Assembly (NCBI GenBank): GCA_028817225.1
Contig: JAPPQC010000008.1
Location: 1 to 41,053, forward strand
DNA length: 41,053 nucleotides
Direction: 5' to 3'
Source of the DNA: Gammaproteobacteria bacterium
GTDB lineage: Bacteria > Pseudomonadota > Gammaproteobacteria > Poriferisulfidales > Oxydemutatoraceae
Part shown: piece by piece, positions 34,427 to 41,053 of the stretch
Position numbering within the stretch: the first letter of the stretch is position 1
How the letters are laid out: each line of letters opens with the position of its first letter
Position numbers and translations under genes: made by a program
The notes under the pieces: model-generated
What the model saw: only the letters and a program-made list of their open reading frames with translations
Told to the model about the DNA's origin: nothing
Databases searched by the model: none

Positions 34427-35068
34427 TTAACTGGCGGCATTCTCCTGCTTGACTCCAATCCATTGCCGTCCGCAGGCCGATGCCGCCGCCACGGTTGTAT
34501 CGTCCCCCATGAACGGGTCCAGCACAATGCCGGCGTCGGTGGATTCGATGCATCGCCGGGCCACCTGATCCCGCGGTATTTCCCACACCGCGCCGGCGGC
34601 CCCGGCTTCGGAGCGCAAGCGGAAGCATGGCCCGGCAATCAGGTAGATGACTTCGTAATTCGACAGAAAGCAGTCCGGGGCGGGATGTATCCTGCCGGTG
34701 CGTTTCCGGATGATAATCTGGCGAACGGGGAAACCGTCCACAATCTTGCGCCAATCCCGCAGCAAGCCGTTTCGCACCCGCCACAAATGGCGGTAGAAAA
34801 TGGCGCCGTCCGCGCGCAGCACCCGCATCATCGCTGTCAGACAGTCCCGCTGCCACGACAGATGTTCCTCTTCGCTGCGTCCGTCGTCACCGGCCGGGCC
34901 GGCCACCACCAGCCCGACCGATTCAGCCGGCAATTTCGCCAGTATCTCCGGGCAGTCGCCCGTATGCACCTTGTTCAACCATTGTTTCATCAGCGCAGGC
35001 CGTACATGCCGGGCGGCCTGCCGCAGCAGTTCGTCAAAAGTCATCGGGATATGGACTTTGTCAGCCAT
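34427..35068 (-). CDS. DNA methyltransferase-like protein lacking the catalytic DPPY motif
   Basis: A 213-residue protein with the architecture of beta-type N6-adenine/N4-cytosine DNA methyltransferases. NKVHTGDCPEILAKLP leads into what should be motif IV, but residues 51-60 read VGLVVAGPAG where active enzymes have a form like VDLVxTDPPY. The SAM-binding motif I is VLDPFMGDDTT (183-192; usual DPFMGSGTT), followed by WIGVKQE. The segment before motif I is shorter than usual and lacks an HPAxFP-like sequence. Catalysis is probably lost; SAM or DNA binding might remain. ATG 35068 overlaps the upstream gene by eight bases, so translation is likely coupled to the IS1595-type zinc-ribbon protein. 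Confidence 0.75.
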   Translation of the reverse strand: MADKVHIPMTFDELLRQAARHVRPALMKQWLNKVHTGDCPEILAKLPAESVGLVVAGPAGDDGRSEEEHLSWQRDCLTAMMRVLRADGAIFYRHLWRVRNGLLRDWRKIVDGFPVRQIIIRKRTGRIHPAPDCFLSNYEVIYLIAGPCFRLRSEAGAAGAVWEIPRDQVARRCIESTDAGIVLDPFMGDDTTVAAASACGRQWIGVKQENAAS

Positions 35069-35432
35069 TGGCCGCCGCTTCGCGCAACCGCCTGAGCATG
35101 GCCCACGCAGTCTTCTGGGTAATGTCCAGTTCGCGCGCCAGTTTGTGGCTGCTGATTCCGTCCTCGCACGAGGTGACCAGCCACGCAGCGGCAAACCATT
35201 TTCGCAATGGCAGCCGGCTTTCCTCAAAAAGAGTTCCCTTGCGAACCGAGAACAGTTTCTTGCATTCGCCGCATTTGTAGCCGTGCCCGCGCCGGACACG
35301 GTAAATCTTCGCGCTTCGCGCACAATGGGGGCAGGCGATGCCGGCAGGCCAGCGCAACTGCTCCAGATGGCGGGTGCAGGCGGCCTCGTCGGGAAAGGCC
35401 CTGAGCAGGTTCTCCAGGTTGTCGTATTCCAT
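35061..35432 (-). CDS. IS1595-type zinc-ribbon/HTH protein without a DDE domain
   Basis: A 123-residue protein matching only the N-terminal part of IS1595/ISXO2-family transposases. A four-cysteine zinc ribbon (Cys34/37 and Cys54/57, with GYKCGECKKLFSVRKGTLFE) is followed by a helix-turn-helix (SSHKLARELDITQKTAWAML, 94-113). The frame ends just after the HTH, where a transposase would enter its DDE catalytic domain. The methyltransferase-like gene begins inside its last codons. It may be an IS remnant or a domesticated DNA-binding protein; the intact zinc ligands and promoter-like upstream site make simple decay less certain. No terminal inverted repeats were found around the pair. Confidence 0.75.
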   Translation of the reverse strand: MEYDNLENLLRAFPDEAACTRHLEQLRWPAGIACPHCARSAKIYRVRRGHGYKCGECKKLFSVRKGTLFEESRLPLRKWFAAAWLVTSCEDGISSHKLARELDITQKTAWAMLRRLREAAANG

Positions 35433-35454
35433 GCGGATAAAGTATTTTAGGTAT

Positions 35455-35460
35455 ATTATA
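35455..35460 (-). promoter_or_regulatory. Consensus -10 for the zinc-ribbon gene
   Basis: TATAAT on the minus strand, 22 bases before ATG 35432. The -35 region is weak (CTGATG at a 16-base spacing). The 188-base gap 35433-35620 carries this and the divergent promoter at 35554. Confidence 0.5.
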
Positions 35461-35553
35461 CAACCCGATGGAAAATCATCAGGTTGTTCACAGTATCCGG
35501 CGGATAAATGCCGCGAAAATGCCCCGTATGCCGAAGGTTCTATGGATAAAGGC

Positions 35554-35581
35554 TTGATTCAGTCTTTTATGGTAGTATTAT
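35554..35581 (+). promoter_or_regulatory. Sigma70-type promoter of the hydroxylase gene
   Basis: TTGATT at 35554-35559 and TATTAT at 35576-35581 are separated by 16 bases, in an AT-rich stretch. The leader then carries AGGAGGT at 35604-35610, ten bases before the ATG, the strongest ribosome site in this region. Confidence 0.65.
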
Positions 35582-35620
35582 TGCACGCATTACCTACACC
35601 TATAGGAGGTACTAAAAGGT

Positions 35621-36811
35621 ATGAAAAAATTAATGATTAATGCGCGCTACTTCTTTGCGCCTCTGTTGATCCTGGTTGCGATGTTCGGGGTAGTCCTCGG
35701 CGGCATCTTCAGCTGGGTCGGCGTCGCGTTGCTGGTGGCGGGCATCTTCATTGATACCGCGATGAAGTTTCAAAGCCGTGGCGCCGGCTTTGACAACGAT
35801 GGAAATACCAACGGTATTCCGGGACTTCAGAACGGTGTCATGTATTTCATGCTCCCGGTCTTCGTTGTATTGCAAGTTGTGCTGGCATGGCGCATCTTTC
35901 AATATGTCACAGGGGTTCCTGTTGAGGTAACCACCATGGTTTGGGGTGTACTGCCATACACCAACGGGATTACCGGGCTTGATTTGATTGGCGCCACGTG
36001 CTCCATCGGCATCTTTGCCGGCATTGGCATTATCTATGGCCACGAACTGTCGCATACCAAGGGCTTCGGCTTCATTATCTCAAGACTGATGATGGGTCTG
36101 TCCGGTTCGAGCCATTTCTGCTATGCCCACGTTTACAACCACCACCTGGAACTGGCGTCGGAAGATGATCCGGCAACGGCTCCGCGTGGCCGGACAATGT
36201 ACGGGCACCTTCCGCTGAGCTATTTCGGGCAGTCCAAATTCCTGCTTGAAATGGAGCAGCAGCGGCTCAAGAAGATGGGTGTGCCGTTTTTGTCATGGCA
36301 AAACCGCTGGATCAGGGGCTTTATGATGAGCCTGCCTTCACTCGCGCTGTTCTTCTATGCCGGAGGCTGGGTTGGCATTGGCTGCCTGGCGATTGTGTGG
36401 TTCATTTCCAACTTTGAACTGGAAGCCCTCAATTACCTCGAGCACTACGGCCTGATTCGCGAGAAAGGCGAACCGATTGAGTACCGGCATTCATGGGACA
36501 ACGCCACGGCGTTCACCAGCTGGTTCTTTATCGAGATTGGCCGTCAAGCCGACCACCACGACCGCGGGGAAACCCATTTCTGGGAACTGGATGAAGTGGG
36601 TGCACCCAACACCGGATGGGGCTACTTCACTTTGTTCGCCATGGCACTGGTTCCGCCGTTGTGGCATATGTATATGCGCAAGCGGCTGGCTGCGTGGGAT
36701 GAGCGTTTTGCGACCGAAGGCGAAAAGGAAATCGCCAGACGCATCAACGAGAAAACCGGTTACGCAGGGAAGGCGAATCCGAACGACACGCTCACCGCGT
36801 CTGCCGCCTGA
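35621..36811 (+). CDS. XylM/AlkB-type membrane di-iron hydroxylase
   Basis: A 396-residue integral-membrane monooxygenase of the fatty-acid-hydroxylase-like di-iron group. Histidine boxes: HELSH (141-145), H170 with HH at 174-175 (HVYNHHLELASEDDP), NYLEHYGL (271-278) and DHH (311-313). The C-terminal run WDERFATEGEKEIARRINEK resembles the XylM/p-cymene hydroxylase end more than AlkB. Several membrane segments are clear (for example 13-45, 73-95, 120-140, 235-262). The family adds oxygen to a methyl or terminal carbon of alkanes or alkylaromatics; which substrate applies here cannot be read. It has its own promoter and terminator and opens the AT-richer block. No rubredoxin or reductase is adjacent. 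Confidence 0.88.
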   Translation: MKKLMINARYFFAPLLILVAMFGVVLGGIFSWVGVALLVAGIFIDTAMKFQSRGAGFDNDGNTNGIPGLQNGVMYFMLPVFVVLQVVLAWRIFQYVTGVPVEVTTMVWGVLPYTNGITGLDLIGATCSIGIFAGIGIIYGHELSHTKGFGFIISRLMMGLSGSSHFCYAHVYNHHLELASEDDPATAPRGRTMYGHLPLSYFGQSKFLLEMEQQRLKKMGVPFLSWQNRWIRGFMMSLPSLALFFYAGGWVGIGCLAIVWFISNFELEALNYLEHYGLIREKGEPIEYRHSWDNATAFTSWFFIEIGRQADHHDRGETHFWELDEVGAPNTGWGYFTLFAMALVPPLWHMYMRKRLAAWDERFATEGEKEIARRINEKTGYAGKANPNDTLTASAA

Positions 36812-36841
36812 TTCGCTATATCGCTGATTAGTTGCGTTTCC

Positions 36842-36886
36842 GCCCGTTCTGAAGGCCCTCTTTTCAGAACGGGCGGATTTTTTTAT
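36842..36886 (+). terminator. Intrinsic terminator after the hydroxylase gene
   Basis: GCCCGTTCTGAA pairs perfectly with TTCAGAACGGGC across a short loop, followed by GGA and seven T residues. It ends the hydroxylase as a single-gene transcript and separates it from the GST-like gene. The rest of the 149-base gap 36812-36960 is AT-rich and holds TACAAT at 36938-36943, a possible -10 for the next gene. Confidence 0.9.
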
Positions 36887-36960
36887 TCATTCAGAATTCA
36901 ACTTTTATCAATCTTTTTTAACTTCAACCTTAAACACTACAATTTAACGAGGAGACAATA

Positions 36961-37617
36961 ATGGCTGTTGGTGATCGTTTACGGGACCGCATTGAATTGT
37001 GGGGCGCACCTTCATGTGTAAATACGGCGAAATGCCTGTTTACGGGCGGAGAGAAAGGAATGGATGTAACCTGCATCCTGTTTGATCCTTCTTCCCAGGA
37101 CGTGCAGGTCCGTTCCCCGCTGGGTGTCGGTCCGATACTTTGCCACAAAGATTTTGTAGTCACCGGTCAGAGCGCAATCCTGTCCTACATGGACGACAAG
37201 GGGTTCGGGCCGTCTCTGGTGATTAGAAACGGCGTTGTTCGAGCACAGATGTACCAGTGGACGCAATACGCGACCGAAGTCGTGCAGCCGGCGATGGAGA
37301 ACGACGATGATGCAAAACTGGGAGCCGCTTTCGATGTGCTGGCCAAACGCCTGCAAGACAGGGGCGGCGCCATTCGCGGTGATTTTATTTGCGGCGAATT
37401 TTCCCTTGCCGACATTCATTGGGGCGCTTGCGCCAACATGTTGTTTGTCAAGGGCAAGGGTTCCGTCGTGGAAAGCCGCTCGGATGTCGCGCGATGGTGG
37501 GGGTGCATCAAGGAGCACCCGAGCACCAGCAAAGAGAAATTGAAGCCTTTTGAATGCATGCCCACCCAGGCGGATGTTCAGGGCAACACTTTGCGCAACA
37601 TCGACATACACAACTAA
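36961..37617 (+). CDS. Glutathione S-transferase-like protein
   Basis: A 218-residue soluble protein with a GST-like layout. The thioredoxin-like N-terminal part has SPLGVGPILCHKDFVVTGQS AILSYMDD (about residues 52-78), the place where GSTs have the cis-Pro and the E/Q-S glutathione-binding pair. The helical C-terminal part has a GEFSLADIHWGA motif near 142, matching the N-capping helix of GSTs. Residues 17-20 (APSC) could hold the catalytic Ser or Cys. The start is fixed by GAGGAGAC upstream of ATG 36961. It follows the hydroxylase and precedes a small membrane protein and a FadL-type channel on the same strand, so product detoxification or ring opening is a plausible but unproven role. Confidence 0.75.
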   Translation: MAVGDRLRDRIELWGAPSCVNTAKCLFTGGEKGMDVTCILFDPSSQDVQVRSPLGVGPILCHKDFVVTGQSAILSYMDDKGFGPSLVIRNGVVRAQMYQWTQYATEVVQPAMENDDDAKLGAAFDVLAKRLQDRGGAIRGDFICGEFSLADIHWGACANMLFVKGKGSVVESRSDVARWWGCIKEHPSTSKEKLKPFECMPTQADVQGNTLRNIDIHN

Positions 37618-37647
37618 TCAATATCTGCATCTGAAAGGGAGACAAGA

Positions 37648-37842
37648 ATGTTCAAGATCATTGTTGTAATGCTTATTTGGTCGGGGGCGCTTGGTTATGG
37701 CCTCTGGGCGCTCGGAGTCCAGAATCATTTCCACGACCCGTTGTGGGCAATAGGCACTGCGGTGGCCTTGCTGATTGGGCTCATGGTCAATGTCGTGATA
37801 TTTTCCAAAATGCACGGCAACCGGCCATGGGAATGGTTTTAA
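37648..37842 (+). CDS. 64-residue two-span membrane protein
   Basis: A short membrane protein with two hydrophobic helices (residues 2-23, starting KIIVVMLIWSGALGYGLW, and 32-52, LWAIGTAVALLIGLMVNVVIF) joined by a His-containing loop (NHFHDP) and ending in a basic/aromatic tail (HGNRPWEWF). The ribosome site GGGAGAC is well placed. The family is not recognised. It lies 30 bases after the GST-like gene and 25 before the FadL-type gene, all with similar ribosome sites, so the three are probably one transcript. It could be an accessory subunit for the hydroxylase or a transport helper. Confidence 0.75.
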   Translation: MFKIIVVMLIWSGALGYGLWALGVQNHFHDPLWAIGTAVALLIGLMVNVVIFSKMHGNRPWEWF

Positions 37843-37867
37843 CTACAGTTCTGAAGGGGAACAAAAC

Positions 37868-39235
37868 ATGAAAACTTTGAAGAAAACCTCTTTGATCGCG
37901 AAAGGCCTTGTTCTTGGTGCTTCCCTGTTATGGGTGCCGATGAGTGCGATGGCCGGTCCGTATGGATACGACCTGCACAATGTTCTGTCTCCGAAGGCGG
38001 CGGGCATGGCAGGCACGACGATTGCCGGCGACAATGCGGGGCCGGTCGAGGCGGTTTACGGCAACCCTGCCAATCTGGCTGATTTCTATGCAGCGAGAAC
38101 CGGACAGACTGCGGGGACGCAGTTTACGTTTGGTGCGACGCTGTATCATCCGGAGGCCATTGCCAGGCACAATGGTAGTATCGCGGGTTTGGCCGGAGGT
38201 GGTCGCTTCCGGGAGAGATCTCAGGCTGAATCTTACGCAGTGCCGCAAGTCGCATTCACGCAAGATCTTTCCGGAGTCGGTGTGCCCATCGTTCTGGGCG
38301 GTGGCGTATCGGCGGTTTCCGGTATTGGCGTGGACTGGCGAAGCAACCCGAATGCATTGGGTGTCGGTGCGGAGTTCATCGTACTGGGTGTCAACCTTGG
38401 GGCCGGCTACGAAGTGATGCCCAATCTCGATGTCGGTTTCGCTGCGACTGTCAGTTATGCAATGCTTGAGGCCGGTTTGGCTGGAACCTCGGGACAAGCC
38501 CATGACTACGGCATCCGGGGGACATTTGGGTTGGATTACCATCTGACCGATGCGACAGACATTGGACTTTACTACCAGACCGAGTTGAGACATAACTGGA
38601 ATAACTTTATTCATTTGTCCAACACCAATATGGTTGATGATACCTCTCATTATTCAGATTTGGACATTGAGCAGCCAGCCAACTTTGCTTTTGGCGTTTC
38701 GCACAAATTTACCGACAATATGCGCGTTGCGGCGGATGTGATTTTCAAAAGATGGAGCGAGGCTGCTTTCTGGGAAAGGATTTATCATGACCAGACTGCA
38801 TTCTCGATTGGTGGCGAATACGACCATGGTCCGTGGACATTTCGCGCCGGTTATGGATATGCGAACAACCCGAACCGCAATACAGTGCAACCGGGCTCCT
38901 TGGAAGGGTTCGACTTCATTTGTACAGGGTCGGTAAATGGGGCGGCCTGTCTGCCTCTGACCGGCGGCGTAGGTGGTGCGGTCTGGAGTTGGGTGCAGGC
39001 AATGGAGGGCCCTGTCATCTACAAACATCGGGTTAGTGCCGGTTTTACTTACAACGGTTTTCTGGCTCCGTTCTTGGACTTGGATGTGCATATCGCCCAT
39101 CAACTGCAAGAAGAAGAATGGTACGATGCCCCTAACACGCCGGATGGCATGGGTGGTACGCTTAACTTCCAGAACCACACCGAACTGGATGTCCAATCCT
39201 GGCACGGCGGCTTTGCGTTGACCTGGGCGTTTTAA
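37868..39235 (+). CDS. FadL/TodX-type outer-membrane channel
   Basis: A 455-residue outer-membrane beta-barrel of the OmpP1/FadL/TodX family, which carries hydrophobic molecules such as long-chain fatty acids or aromatics across the outer membrane. A signal peptide (cleavage likely after MSAMA) precedes a FadL-like N-terminal hatch: YGYDLHNVLSPKAAGMAGTT, then DNAGPVEAVYGNPANLADF, equivalent to the conserved A-GxA...D-A...NPA region. Alternating hydrophobic strands follow and the protein ends in WAF, with the terminal Phe expected for barrel insertion. AAGGGGAAC precedes ATG 37868. Substrate choice is unknown, but the neighbours suggest supply of a hydrophobic compound to the hydroxylase. Confidence 0.88.
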   Translation: MKTLKKTSLIAKGLVLGASLLWVPMSAMAGPYGYDLHNVLSPKAAGMAGTTIAGDNAGPVEAVYGNPANLADFYAARTGQTAGTQFTFGATLYHPEAIARHNGSIAGLAGGGRFRERSQAESYAVPQVAFTQDLSGVGVPIVLGGGVSAVSGIGVDWRSNPNALGVGAEFIVLGVNLGAGYEVMPNLDVGFAATVSYAMLEAGLAGTSGQAHDYGIRGTFGLDYHLTDATDIGLYYQTELRHNWNNFIHLSNTNMVDDTSHYSDLDIEQPANFAFGVSHKFTDNMRVAADVIFKRWSEAAFWERIYHDQTAFSIGGEYDHGPWTFRAGYGYANNPNRNTVQPGSLEGFDFICTGSVNGAACLPLTGGVGGAVWSWVQAMEGPVIYKHRVSAGFTYNGFLAPFLDLDVHIAHQLQEEEWYDAPNTPDGMGGTLNFQNHTELDVQSWHGGFALTWAF

Positions 39236-39256
39236 TTCATTACGGAGGGCAAAATC

Positions 39257-39529
39257 ATGCCTAAATTCATCATCGAAAGAGACATTCCGAAAGCGGGCGA
39301 CCTGTCCTCGCAGGAACTGCAAGGCATCGCACAGAAGTCGTGCAGCATCCTGAAAGACATGGGGCCGCAGATTCAATGGGTCGAGAGTTATGTAACGGAC
39401 GACAAGGTGTACTGCACCTACATCGCTCCTGACGAGGCCATGATCAGGAAACATGCCGAAAGCGGAGGCTTCCCGGCAAACAGGATCTCGATGGTCAGAA
39501 GAGTGATTGACCCGACGACATCGGAATAA
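39257..39529 (+). CDS. DUF4242 (nickel-binding-protein-like) protein
   Basis: A 90-residue soluble protein resembling DUF4242, a ferredoxin-like-fold family that includes a Streptomyces nickel-binding protein. The typical N-terminus (KFIIERDIPKAGDLSSQELQ), the central IQWVESYVTDDKVYCTYIAP and the C-terminal HAESGGFPANRIS match the family as I know it. ACGGAGGGC precedes ATG 39257. It is the last gene before a strong terminator and follows the FadL-type gene by 21 bases. Biochemical role unknown; small proteins of this fold can bind metals or act as isomerases. Confidence 0.8.
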   Translation: MPKFIIERDIPKAGDLSSQELQGIAQKSCSILKDMGPQIQWVESYVTDDKVYCTYIAPDEAMIRKHAESGGFPANRISMVRRVIDPTTSE

Positions 39530-39551
39530 GCATCTGCAATGCTGAACTTGT

Positions 39552-39587
39552 GGGCTGTCCTTCGTTGAAGGGCAGCCCTATTTTTTT
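39552..39587 (+). terminator. Intrinsic terminator ending the FadL-DUF4242 transcript
   Basis: GGGCTGTCCTTC pairs with GAAGGGCAGCCC across GTT, with one G-T pair, followed by TA and seven T residues. It marks the downstream border of the AT-richer block and lies just before the substrate-binding protein gene. Confidence 0.92.
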
Positions 39588-39602
39588 GCGGGTATTGTTT
39601 TT

Positions 39603-40967
39603 GTGAACAGGCGGTTTGCGCTCATCGGTCTGGTGATGGCGTTGGCGGCGGCGCCCGCAACGGCGCAGAGGGATTATTACTTTGTGCCGCTGGCCCTGTC
39701 CTACACCGGCCTGTCCGGGGTCGCCAGCGGGTATTTCGGCGGCGTCAGCGATTATTTCACATTGCTGAACGAGCGCGACGGCGGCATCGGCGGCGTTCCC
39801 GTCGCCTGGGACGAGTGCGAGACGGAATACGAGCCCACCAAGGGGATGGAGTGCTACCATCGGCACAAGAAAGATGAAGCCGGGCGCCCGGCGCTTTATT
39901 TTGATTCACTGGCGCTGTATTTTCATCCGCTGAGTGAAGGCGTTTTTCCGGCCCTGGCGGCGCAGAGCCGCCGCGACCGTTTGCCCGTCGTCAGTGTCAA
40001 TCACGGCCCGGTCGAGAGCCGCCGCGGCGATGTTTTTCCGTATCAATTCCCGCTTGGCGCCGGCGCCCTTGATTTTGCCCACGCCGCCATCCTGCACATG
40101 GGCGCGCGCCTGGGCGGCATGGAGGAACTGAAAGGCCGCACCATCGTAACGCTCCACCACGGCTCCCCGTATGGCCGCGCGGCCAACGAGTTCTTGAACA
40201 GCCTCGGCGAGCACCATGGCTTCCGGCACGAAGCCATCGAGGTGCCCCACCCGGGCAATGAGCAAGGCTCCCAGTGGCTCAGAATCCGCAAACTAAAGCC
40301 CGCTTTTGTTTATCTGCGCGGCTGGGGCCTGATGAACCCGGCGGCGATTCAGACCGCGGTTCGCACCGGCTACCAGGTGGCCAACCTGATCGGCGCTGAA
40401 TGGAGCAATTCGGAAGAGGATGTGATTCCCGCAGGCAGGGCCGCCCACGGTTACCAGGCGGCGATAACGCACCGCGCCGGCGCCGATTTTCCGCTGGCGC
40501 GGGAGATTATCGAGAAACTCTACAACCGGGGCAAGGGCGACCTGGACGACCGCAGCCGCATCGGCAGCACTTACTGGAATCTGGGTGTTTGGGCGGCGGC
40601 GATGTCAGCCGAGGCCGTTCGCATCGCGCAGGAACGCTTTGGCAAGGAATTGACCGGTGCCATGGTGCGCTGGGGGTTTGAAAATCTCAATCTGGACGAT
40701 GAGGAGATTGAGGAAATGGGCTTTGCTGATGTGGCGCCCGCCATCCGGATTACCTGCATGAACCATGCGGCTGTTCAGCGTGTCCGTTTTCAGGAATGGG
40801 ACGCACAGGAACGCAAATGGACGCTTGTCAGCGACTGGGTTGACAGCGACAGCGATTTTGCGCGGCGCATCGCCGGGACCAACGCCGAGATGTATGCCCG
40901 GAAACACCCCGAATTCCCGCAGCGCGATTGCGACGCTGAAAAGGACCGGGACGCCTTTGATTTGTAG
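39603..40967 (+). CDS. Periplasmic substrate-binding protein of ABC-transporter (LivK-like) type
   Basis: A 454-residue exported protein. A signal peptide (FALIGLVMALAAAPATAQ) is followed by a type-I periplasmic-binding fold resembling branched-chain amino-acid binding proteins: GYFGGVSDYFTLLNERDGGI, GRTIVTLHHGSPYGRAANEF, then KPAFVYLRGWGLMNPAAIQTA. It is longer than LivK (about 350-370) and near the size of a subgroup sometimes found with aromatic-acid or amide transporters. GTG 39603 is the only reasonable start; it lies 16 bases after the terminator and no strong ribosome site is seen. Permease and ATPase genes are not in the window. The ligand is unknown. Confidence 0.8.
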   Translation: MNRRFALIGLVMALAAAPATAQRDYYFVPLALSYTGLSGVASGYFGGVSDYFTLLNERDGGIGGVPVAWDECETEYEPTKGMECYHRHKKDEAGRPALYFDSLALYFHPLSEGVFPALAAQSRRDRLPVVSVNHGPVESRRGDVFPYQFPLGAGALDFAHAAILHMGARLGGMEELKGRTIVTLHHGSPYGRAANEFLNSLGEHHGFRHEAIEVPHPGNEQGSQWLRIRKLKPAFVYLRGWGLMNPAAIQTAVRTGYQVANLIGAEWSNSEEDVIPAGRAAHGYQAAITHRAGADFPLAREIIEKLYNRGKGDLDDRSRIGSTYWNLGVWAAAMSAEAVRIAQERFGKELTGAMVRWGFENLNLDDEEIEEMGFADVAPAIRITCMNHAAVQRVRFQEWDAQERKWTLVSDWVDSDSDFARRIAGTNAEMYARKHPEFPQRDCDAEKDRDAFDL

Positions 40968-40989
40968 TGCCGCAGAAGGGGATGGCAGC

Positions 40990-41053
40990 CTATGCCGTCT
41001 CCAACACCTCCGCCGCCACAACAACCCCGTCTTCATCCGCATAAAGCCACGCC
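40990..41053 (-). CDS. RraA-family protein, 3' end only
   Basis: The minus-strand frame entering from the right edge ends at TAG 40992-40990 and encodes AWLYADEDGVVVAAEVLETA. The YADEDGVVV pattern is typical of the C-terminus of RraA/MenG-like proteins (ribonuclease E activity regulator or HMG-type aldolases). Only 20 residues are visible, so the assignment is tentative. It converges with the substrate-binding protein gene after 22 bases. Confidence 0.55.
   Translation of the reverse strand, partial: AWLYADEDGVVVAAEVLETA

Noticed and set aside
34415..35480. Terminal inverted repeats of a complete IS around the zinc-ribbon/methyltransferase pair
   Set aside because: I compared both borders and found no matching ends or target duplication, so no IS element is annotated.
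1..41053. tRNA or rRNA genes
   Set aside because: No cloverleaf-like segment with a T-loop GGTTCRA context or conserved rRNA sequence was seen in the intergenic regions.

Overview
The window is 41 kb of a compact, GC-rich proteobacterial chromosome. Gene order and protein types point to Gammaproteobacteria: ybeY-corC-lnt, leuS-lptE, nnr-tsaE-(amiC), rimP-nusA-infB-rbfA-truB-rpsO-pnp and guaB-guaA-tadA-mltF all occur in their usual relative order. I cannot name the species. Genes commonly overlap by 1-23 bases. GTG starts are frequent, and many translation starts lack a strong Shine-Dalgarno sequence. No rRNA, tRNA or CRISPR array was seen.

Layout. (1) 1-8.4 kb, plus strand: envelope and translation genes ybeY (5' truncated), corC, lnt, a manC inserted before leuS, leuS, lptE, a 90-residue unknown and an M23 peptidase. 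(2) 8.4-10 kb: a HIT hydrolase (minus), a lone 72-residue protein resembling the leader domain of NHLP-type RiPP precursors behind a good sigma70 promoter, and a minus-strand pair made of a 25-residue membrane peptide and a PuuD-type membrane protein. (3) 10.1-16.8 kb: an asparagine-synthase-type amidotransferase, nnr, tsaE, an inserted opposite-strand putative glycosyltransferase, and an AmiC-type amidase. (4) 16.9-25.8 kb: the transcription/translation operon rimP to pnp, with a terminator-like hairpin in its leader, then msrB. (5) 25.9-27.3 kb: a small divergent ferredoxin and a 2Fe-2S/FAD/NAD reductase of the XylA type. (6) 27.3-34.4 kb: dksA and xseA (minus), guaB, guaA, tadA (plus), mltF (minus). 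(7) 34.4-35.4 kb: a translationally coupled pair of an IS1595-type zinc-ribbon/HTH fragment and a methyltransferase-like protein lacking its catalytic motif. (8) 35.5-39.6 kb: an AT-richer block with strong ribosome binding sites. It holds a XylM/AlkB-type membrane hydroxylase, a glutathione-S-transferase-like protein, a 64-residue membrane protein, a FadL/TodX-type outer-membrane channel and a DUF4242 protein, and is bounded by a strong terminator. (9) 39.6-41 kb: a periplasmic substrate-binding protein and the 3' end of an RraA-family gene.

The most coherent accessory story is uptake and oxidation of a hydrophobic compound: FadL channel, inner-membrane di-iron hydroxylase, a possible electron supply from the reductase 9 kb upstream, and a GST-like protein for product handling. 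This is inferred from families and from base composition; the substrate is not readable from sequence. The other notable features are short in-frame tandem repeats (periods 9, 12 and 18 bases) and a 71-base non-coding repeat. All sit exactly at gene-gene junctions of essential operons.
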